Source: Closterium sp. NIES-65 (taxonomy: Eukaryota > Streptophyta > Zygnematophyceae > Desmidiales > Closteriaceae). From it: a stretch of DNA of 64,000 nucleotides. Below the pieces are notes generated by a model. That model saw only the letters and a list, made by a program, of their open reading frames with translations. It made no database searches and was not told the origin of the DNA. Both the position numbers and the translations under genes were made by a program. The stretch spans positions 124,001-188,000 of the forward strand of contig CANXME010002535.1 of NCBI GenBank assembly GCA_948144175.1, in the 5' to 3' direction. Positions 62,701-64,000 of the stretch are shown in pieces. Each line of letters starts with the position of its first letter. Positions within the stretch are counted from its first letter, which is position 1.

Positions 62701-62766
62701 TTCTTTAGCCCCACTCGCAACTACACTCTGGTTGTTAAGTCCGCTCCTGGTGCTGTTGGGGTGTAG
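50769..62766 (+). CDS. Golgi apparatus protein 1-like (GLG1 Cys-rich repeat) membrane protein
   Basis: Eighteen exons join in phase: 50769-50771 (ATG only), 50898-51711, 51842-51958, 52132-52218, 52423-52507, 52747-52924, 53569-53671, 54545-54653, 54830-54923, 55608-55788, 56237-56352, 56840-56933, 58005-58109, 58576-58949, 59257-59305, 60260-60549, 61386-61688 and 62548-62766 (1106 aa); the last can be replaced by 62276-62467 (1097 aa). Signal peptide GRKLWCLFVIALLLCASIHA, then about 230 residues of Lys/Ala/Glu repeats. Many GLG1-type units follow with regularly spaced Cys, for example ACKADITKFC, IQCLQDYRDELKDPKC, LRCLQDNKAKLQSPSC and ECEDDVTKFC. A C-terminal membrane span (SGWLAAAALAAVVIVAIAI) and short tail end it. 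In animals the family is a Golgi/cell-surface glycoprotein; the algal/plant role is unknown to me. Confidence 0.85.
52925..53568 (+). repeat. GLG1 intron 6: copies of exon 6 end and GACAGACGG repeats
   Basis: Exon 6 end plus donor is repeated at about 52994-53030 and 53085-53120 (CATTCAGAACTGCCTGGTCA, GTATTCAGAACTGCCTGGTC). Imperfect CTTAGGCACCTTAG hairpins lie at about 52957 and 53134, and TTTTTAGACGCCTGAGAA at about 53046. A degenerate array of GACAGACGGACAG and GTAGATGGACAG fills 53166-53470. Confidence 0.85.
53672..54544 (+). repeat. GLG1 intron 7: 18-19-bp array with CAG-GTAAG, and a copy of exon 8
   Basis: From about 53722 to 54085 about 20 units of CCTTCCCCCAGCAGGTAAG; nearly every unit carries CAGGTAAG, a strong donor-like match that also contains AG. 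At 54405-54478 the exon 8 start is copied with its acceptor (TGTGCAG then CGTGTTTGAACGCCAGTGCA) and ends at GACTGC, where a hairpin relative TTCGAGGCGCCTAAAA begins. Confidence 0.88.
54924..55607 (+). repeat. GLG1 intron 9: copy of exon 9 end, copy of exon 10 start, 48-bp palindrome
   Basis: 54968-55034 repeats exon 9 (GGCGACGGACTTCAGGCTGG through GCCGAG) with a GTGCGTG donor; several short GAGGTGCGTG pieces follow to 55290. Pyrimidine-rich sequence (CTCTCCC)n spans 55290-55400. At 55413-55456 exon 10 is copied with its CTGCAG acceptor (ATCTGCTTCCCGGATGCGGA) and contains a stop. The palindrome at 55482-55529 is annotated separately. Confidence 0.88.
55482..55529. repeat. perfect 48-bp palindrome, core ACGT
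   Basis: Left arm starts GTGAAAGAAGGAGTGTTTTG and the centre is GAGACGTCTC; the right arm is its exact complement. It sits between two direct copies of AACTAAGAYGCCTTGTCTCC (55453 and 55532 regions). Confidence 0.97.
55789..56236 (+). repeat. GLG1 intron 10: second donor, decayed exon 11 start, pyrimidine array
   Basis: The exon end GCCTGCCAAG plus GT recurs 27 bp downstream (55806-55817) with a better GTGAGT donor; using it would add nine codons in frame. At about 55963-56008 a decayed exon 11 start follows a CACAG acceptor (ACGACGGTGTGCCAAGACGC). A repeat of CATCCCTCCACGCCCATGCC type fills 56090-56235. Confidence 0.82.
56353..56839 (+). repeat. GLG1 intron 11: copies of exon 11 end and exon 12 start
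   Basis: About 56424-56463 repeats the exon 11 end (TTCTGCAACTCCGTGTTTGA). Exon 12 starts with acceptors are copied at about 56596-56630 (diverged) and 56691-56756 (TTGGTGCGCATGGCGGATGA through GTGCCAGTCGGAG, then broken). Full exon 12 starts at 56840. Confidence 0.87.
56934..57200 (+). repeat. copy of exon 12 end and 17-bp splice-donor-like array
   Basis: After a hairpin relative (TTCTGAGACGGCTTAAAAC, about 56962) exon 12's end is repeated at 56990-57033 (GCCAGTCGGAGCTCGACAAG). The segment TGCCCCACAGTGAGTTG then repeats about nine times to 57182. Each unit includes AGTGAGT, a donor-like sequence. Confidence 0.92.
57385..58004 (+). repeat. four truncated copies of GLG1 exon 13 start, each with acceptor
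   Basis: Copies begin at about 57393, 57624, 57761 and 57881 with CGCAG or CACCAG followed by GCATGCATCGCGCATCAAGT or a close form, then about 40-45 bp of exon sequence ending near CAGGACCACAT. All then run into pyrimidine-rich sequence like that before the real exon at 58005. The repeat period is about 120-140 bp for the last three. Confidence 0.92.
58110..58575 (+). repeat. copy of GLG1 exon 13 end and copy of exon 14 start
   Basis: 58172-58241 repeats exon 13 end and donor (GAGGCGTGCCGCAAGGAGGC through GCGCAAG, GTGAGC). 58432-58505 repeats acceptor and exon 14 start (ACTACTGGCTGAACTACCGG through CAGCAGTGCCTGCATGCGT). In the latter TGG replaces CGG. Confidence 0.9.
58950..59256 (+). repeat. 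copy of GLG1 exon 14 end
   Basis: About 59050-59098 repeats GCCGTGTCGGGAGGAGGAGA and TTTGGCATCATG with GTGTGG instead of GAG/GTGGGT. The rest of the intron is pyrimidine-rich. Confidence 0.85.
59371..59672. repeat. 17-bp minisatellite in GLG1 intron 15
   Basis: About 17 copies of GCGCTCACTGCATGCAT with G/A variation at one base. The unit contains the self-complementary GCATGCATGC. Open in all three frames on the plus strand as a result of unit length; not considered coding. Confidence 0.93.
59996..60019. repeat. 24-bp perfect palindrome, core AATT
   Basis: GGTTTTTGAGAA and its exact complement, centre at 60007/60008. Confidence 0.97.
60021..60070. repeat. 50-bp perfect palindrome, core GCGC
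   Basis: Left arm starts CGTGTAGTGAGGTGTATTTT, centre GAGGCGCCTC, exact complement on the right. It starts two bases after the 24-bp palindrome ends. Confidence 0.97.
60550..61385 (+). repeat. GLG1 intron 16: copy of exon 16 end, 20-bp array, copy of exon 17 start
   Basis: About 60682-60771 repeats the exon 16 end (GGCATGCGCTCGTGCTCAAG, CAGTCTGAG) with a GTGCGTTCC donor. The following intron sequence TCTGTGTGTATGTGCGTCCC then repeats about 18 times to 61145. At 61234-61262 the exon 17 start is copied after TTCCAG (TCCTATGCGGTGCGCATGGC). Confidence 0.9.
61689..62275 (+). repeat. GLG1 intron 17: copies of exon 17 and exon 18 pieces, AATT hairpins
   Basis: 61830-61897 repeats the exon 17 end (GTATGTGGGCGGCACTGTGG through CTCAAGGCA, GTAAGG). 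61979-62020 repeats an internal piece (GTGTACGGGCAGTGCCTGGT). TTTTGAGAATTCTCAAAAAT lies at 62041-62060, then a 31-bp unit (ATTTCAACATCGTAGAGAAT...) occurs four times to about 62170. CTACAGGTTCTTGAGCCCCA at about 62182 matches the exon 18b end region. Confidence 0.88.
62276..62467 (+). CDS. alternative last exon 18a of GLG1-like gene
   Basis: Acceptor AAGCAG then CTACAGGAGGCAGCAG, encoding GGRIVAHDTGLVISGWLAAA, the membrane span and the tail YHRLFSPDALNSANH with a stop at 62465-62467. Exon 18b (62548-62766) is a close duplicate with its own acceptor and the tail YYRFFSPTRNYTLVVKSAPG. Both are in phase with exon 17, so only one can be used per transcript. Confidence 0.8.
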   Translation, partial: LQEAAAAATTADGGRIVAHDTGLVISGWLAAAALAAVVIVAIAIGCAVYHRLFSPDALNSANH

Positions 62767-62799
62767 CTTTGAGTACCTTTGAGCTGACTTAGTCGCATC

Positions 62800-62890
62800 A
62801 GCTGTACCGACTACACAGGTCTTCAGACCCATGCCATGCACTCTTACACTCTGGTTGTCAAGTCCGCCCCTGCAGCTTTTGGGTGTAGAG
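62800..62890 (+). repeat. third, decayed copy of the GLG1 last-exon end
   Basis: TCTTACACTCTGGTTGTCAA and CAGCTTTTGGGTGTAG repeat the 3' part of exon 18b without its membrane-span coding part. Likely lies in the 3' UTR. Confidence 0.8.
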
Positions 62891-63377
62891 TTGAGCCAAC
62901 CCAATACGGGATCACTGGGCGTGGTGTTTTTCTGTTTGCTTTGAACCGAGACAGTATCGTGGGCTGTGCAGTACCGGATAGCAACCAGAAGGATCAAGAG
63001 TTTCAGTTGCATACTTGCTCGCTGCTGCACGCTGCCATAGCTCATCCGTGCAATTGTACTAGGAATAATTCAGTCAGCTTTGTTACAAGGTAACAAACAG
63101 GGCAAACCCAACACCTAGCATAAAACCTAGCAGCCTTTTACTAGAGATTGTTACATACATTTGATTTCTGCTTTCTACATTTTATAGCCATCAAAGAAAC
63201 AAGCACTAGCCCTAGAAACACACGAGGGAGGGATGGGTGGGGGCATTGCACTCAGAAGGGAGGGTGAGTGGGAGCATTGCACCTTGCATGGCATGAGATA
63301 CAACAGAAGGGAGGACAAGGGCTCTGCCTGCACCGTGCATGGCATGAGATATGCCATCATCTCTCACTCATCTGCTC
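62891..63377. other. convergent intergenic region / 3' UTRs
   Basis: Lies between the GLG1 stop and the GUX stop, with a duplicated CACCTTGCATGGCATGAGAT-like segment (about 63281 and 63331). No gene recognised. Confidence 0.6.
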
Positions 63378-63866
63378 TCACGCGTCTCCATCCTTCCAGT
63401 GGTTCAAATAGTCCATCCAATCACACGAGATCTGCCCGGGCATGCACGCCTCCCGCCTCGGATCCTTCACCTCGAAATCCCAAAACGCCGCCGGCGCGTT
63501 CTGGGCTTTAAGCTTCCTCATGCGGAACTCAATCTCCGCCTTGTGAATGTTCCGCAACCAGCAGTGCTCCTGCAGGCCCTCTGCCATCTCATCATGCATC
63601 TTCCACCACCTTTGATGCGCTGCTTCATTAGCATAAGCATGGTCATATGGGTACAGCCATGTGCAGTCAAAGTCGCGGTAGCACTGCCAGGGCTTGCGGC
63701 CGAGGTAGTGGATGGTGTGGATCTCAGCTGGCTCCTCTGAGAACCACCGGTTCTTCATTTCCAGCTCGAGAGATCTGCGGGGTTCTTCGGTTGCCCACAC
63801 GTGTTTGAGAATGTTGACCGAGTCAGGCAGGCGGTGCCACCACGTGAAGTAATTGTTCAGGTAGCC
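63378..63866 (-). CDS. last exon of a GUX/PGSIP-type GT8 glycosyltransferase (5' part outside window)
   Basis: On the minus strand an acceptor (CTTCCCAG) precedes GYLNNYFTWWHRLPDSVNIL at 63866. The exon then encodes IHTIHYLGRKPWQCYRDFDC, AYANEAAHQRWWKMHDEMAE, CWLRNIHKAEIEFRMRKLKA and VKDPRREACMPGQISCDWMD, with its stop at 63378-63380. The HYLGxKPW block and HQRWW are hallmarks of the plant GUX/PGSIP family, Golgi enzymes of GT8 that add glucuronic acid to xylan or act in related pathways. The catalytic DxD lies upstream of the window. The specific member cannot be decided from the C-terminus. Confidence 0.83.
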   Translation of the reverse strand, partial: GYLNNYFTWWHRLPDSVNILKHVWATEEPRRSLELEMKNRWFSEEPAEIHTIHYLGRKPWQCYRDFDCTWLYPYDHAYANEAAHQRWWKMHDEMAEGLQEHCWLRNIHKAEIEFRMRKLKAQNAPAAFWDFEVKDPRREACMPGQISCDWMDYLNHWKDGDA

Positions 63867-63929
63867 CTGGGAAGATGGGAAGCGGGGGAGGAATGGGGAG
63901 AACCGGAATGGGTGGGATGGGTGAACAGG

Positions 63930-64000
63930 TGAGGGGTAGTGAATGGTGTGGATCTCTGCCGGCTCCTCTGAGAACCACCGGCTCTTCATTTCCAGCTCGC
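63930..64000 (-). repeat. partial copy of GUX last exon in the upstream intron
   Basis: 63942-63999 repeats 63712-63771 (GTGGATCTCTGCCGGCTCCT, GAACCACCGGCTCTTCATTT) with few changes, encoding SRWFSEEPAEIHTIHY on the minus strand. It is 5' of the real exon in gene direction and has no role in the reading I propose. Confidence 0.85.

Overview
This is a eukaryotic nuclear window from the green plant lineage. The genes have GT-AG introns. The recognisable products are plant-type: a SET-domain/Rubisco LSMT-like protein, a CRM-domain CAF1/CAF2-type chloroplast splicing factor, a GLG1-type Cys-rich Golgi protein and a GUX/PGSIP-type GT8 glycosyltransferase. GC-rich sequence, very abundant minisatellites and compact genes suggest a streptophyte alga (a desmid such as Closterium is a low-confidence guess). 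No bacterial operons, tRNA, rRNA or CRISPR were seen.

Layout. 1-4.6 kb: 3' part of the SET/LSMT-like gene (+). 5.6-7.1 kb: small five-exon gene (+) for an unrecognised protein with a signal peptide and a C-terminal membrane segment. 7.18-40.38 kb: one nested transposon block. The outermost element is a PIF/Harbinger transposon (37-bp TIRs, TAA target duplication, frameshifted transposase). A plus-strand Ty1/Copia LTR element (441-bp LTRs, CAGGG duplication) is inserted in it. Four related minus-strand Copia elements with very short LTRs (122-132 bp) are inserted in that one, two of them inside its 5' LTR. Removing the four insertions rebuilds a 441-bp 5' LTR and an order gag-RT-RNase H. Before these events the small gene and the CAF gene were only about 0.3 kb apart. 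40.6-50.0 kb: CAF-like gene (+), 5 coding exons, 1337 aa in my model. 50.8-62.8 kb: GLG1-like gene (+), 18 coding exons, about 1.1 kaa, two alternative last exons. 63.4-64.0 kb: 3' end of a GUX-like gene (-), convergent with GLG1.

The most unusual feature is outside the transposons. Introns of all four recognisable host genes carry partial copies of the neighbouring exon edge, often with the splice site and commonly in 2-5 copies. Near many of these copies lies a short palindrome of the form TTTTGAG-NNNN-CTCAAAA whose central four bases are themselves self-complementary but differ between sites (TCGA, ACGT, GCGC, AATT). One such palindrome is part of a unit of about 77 bp repeated about 37 times in a CAF intron. 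Two sites are extended to perfect 48- and 50-bp palindromes. I saw none in the nested transposon block. This combination is the best candidate for an undescribed process in the window.
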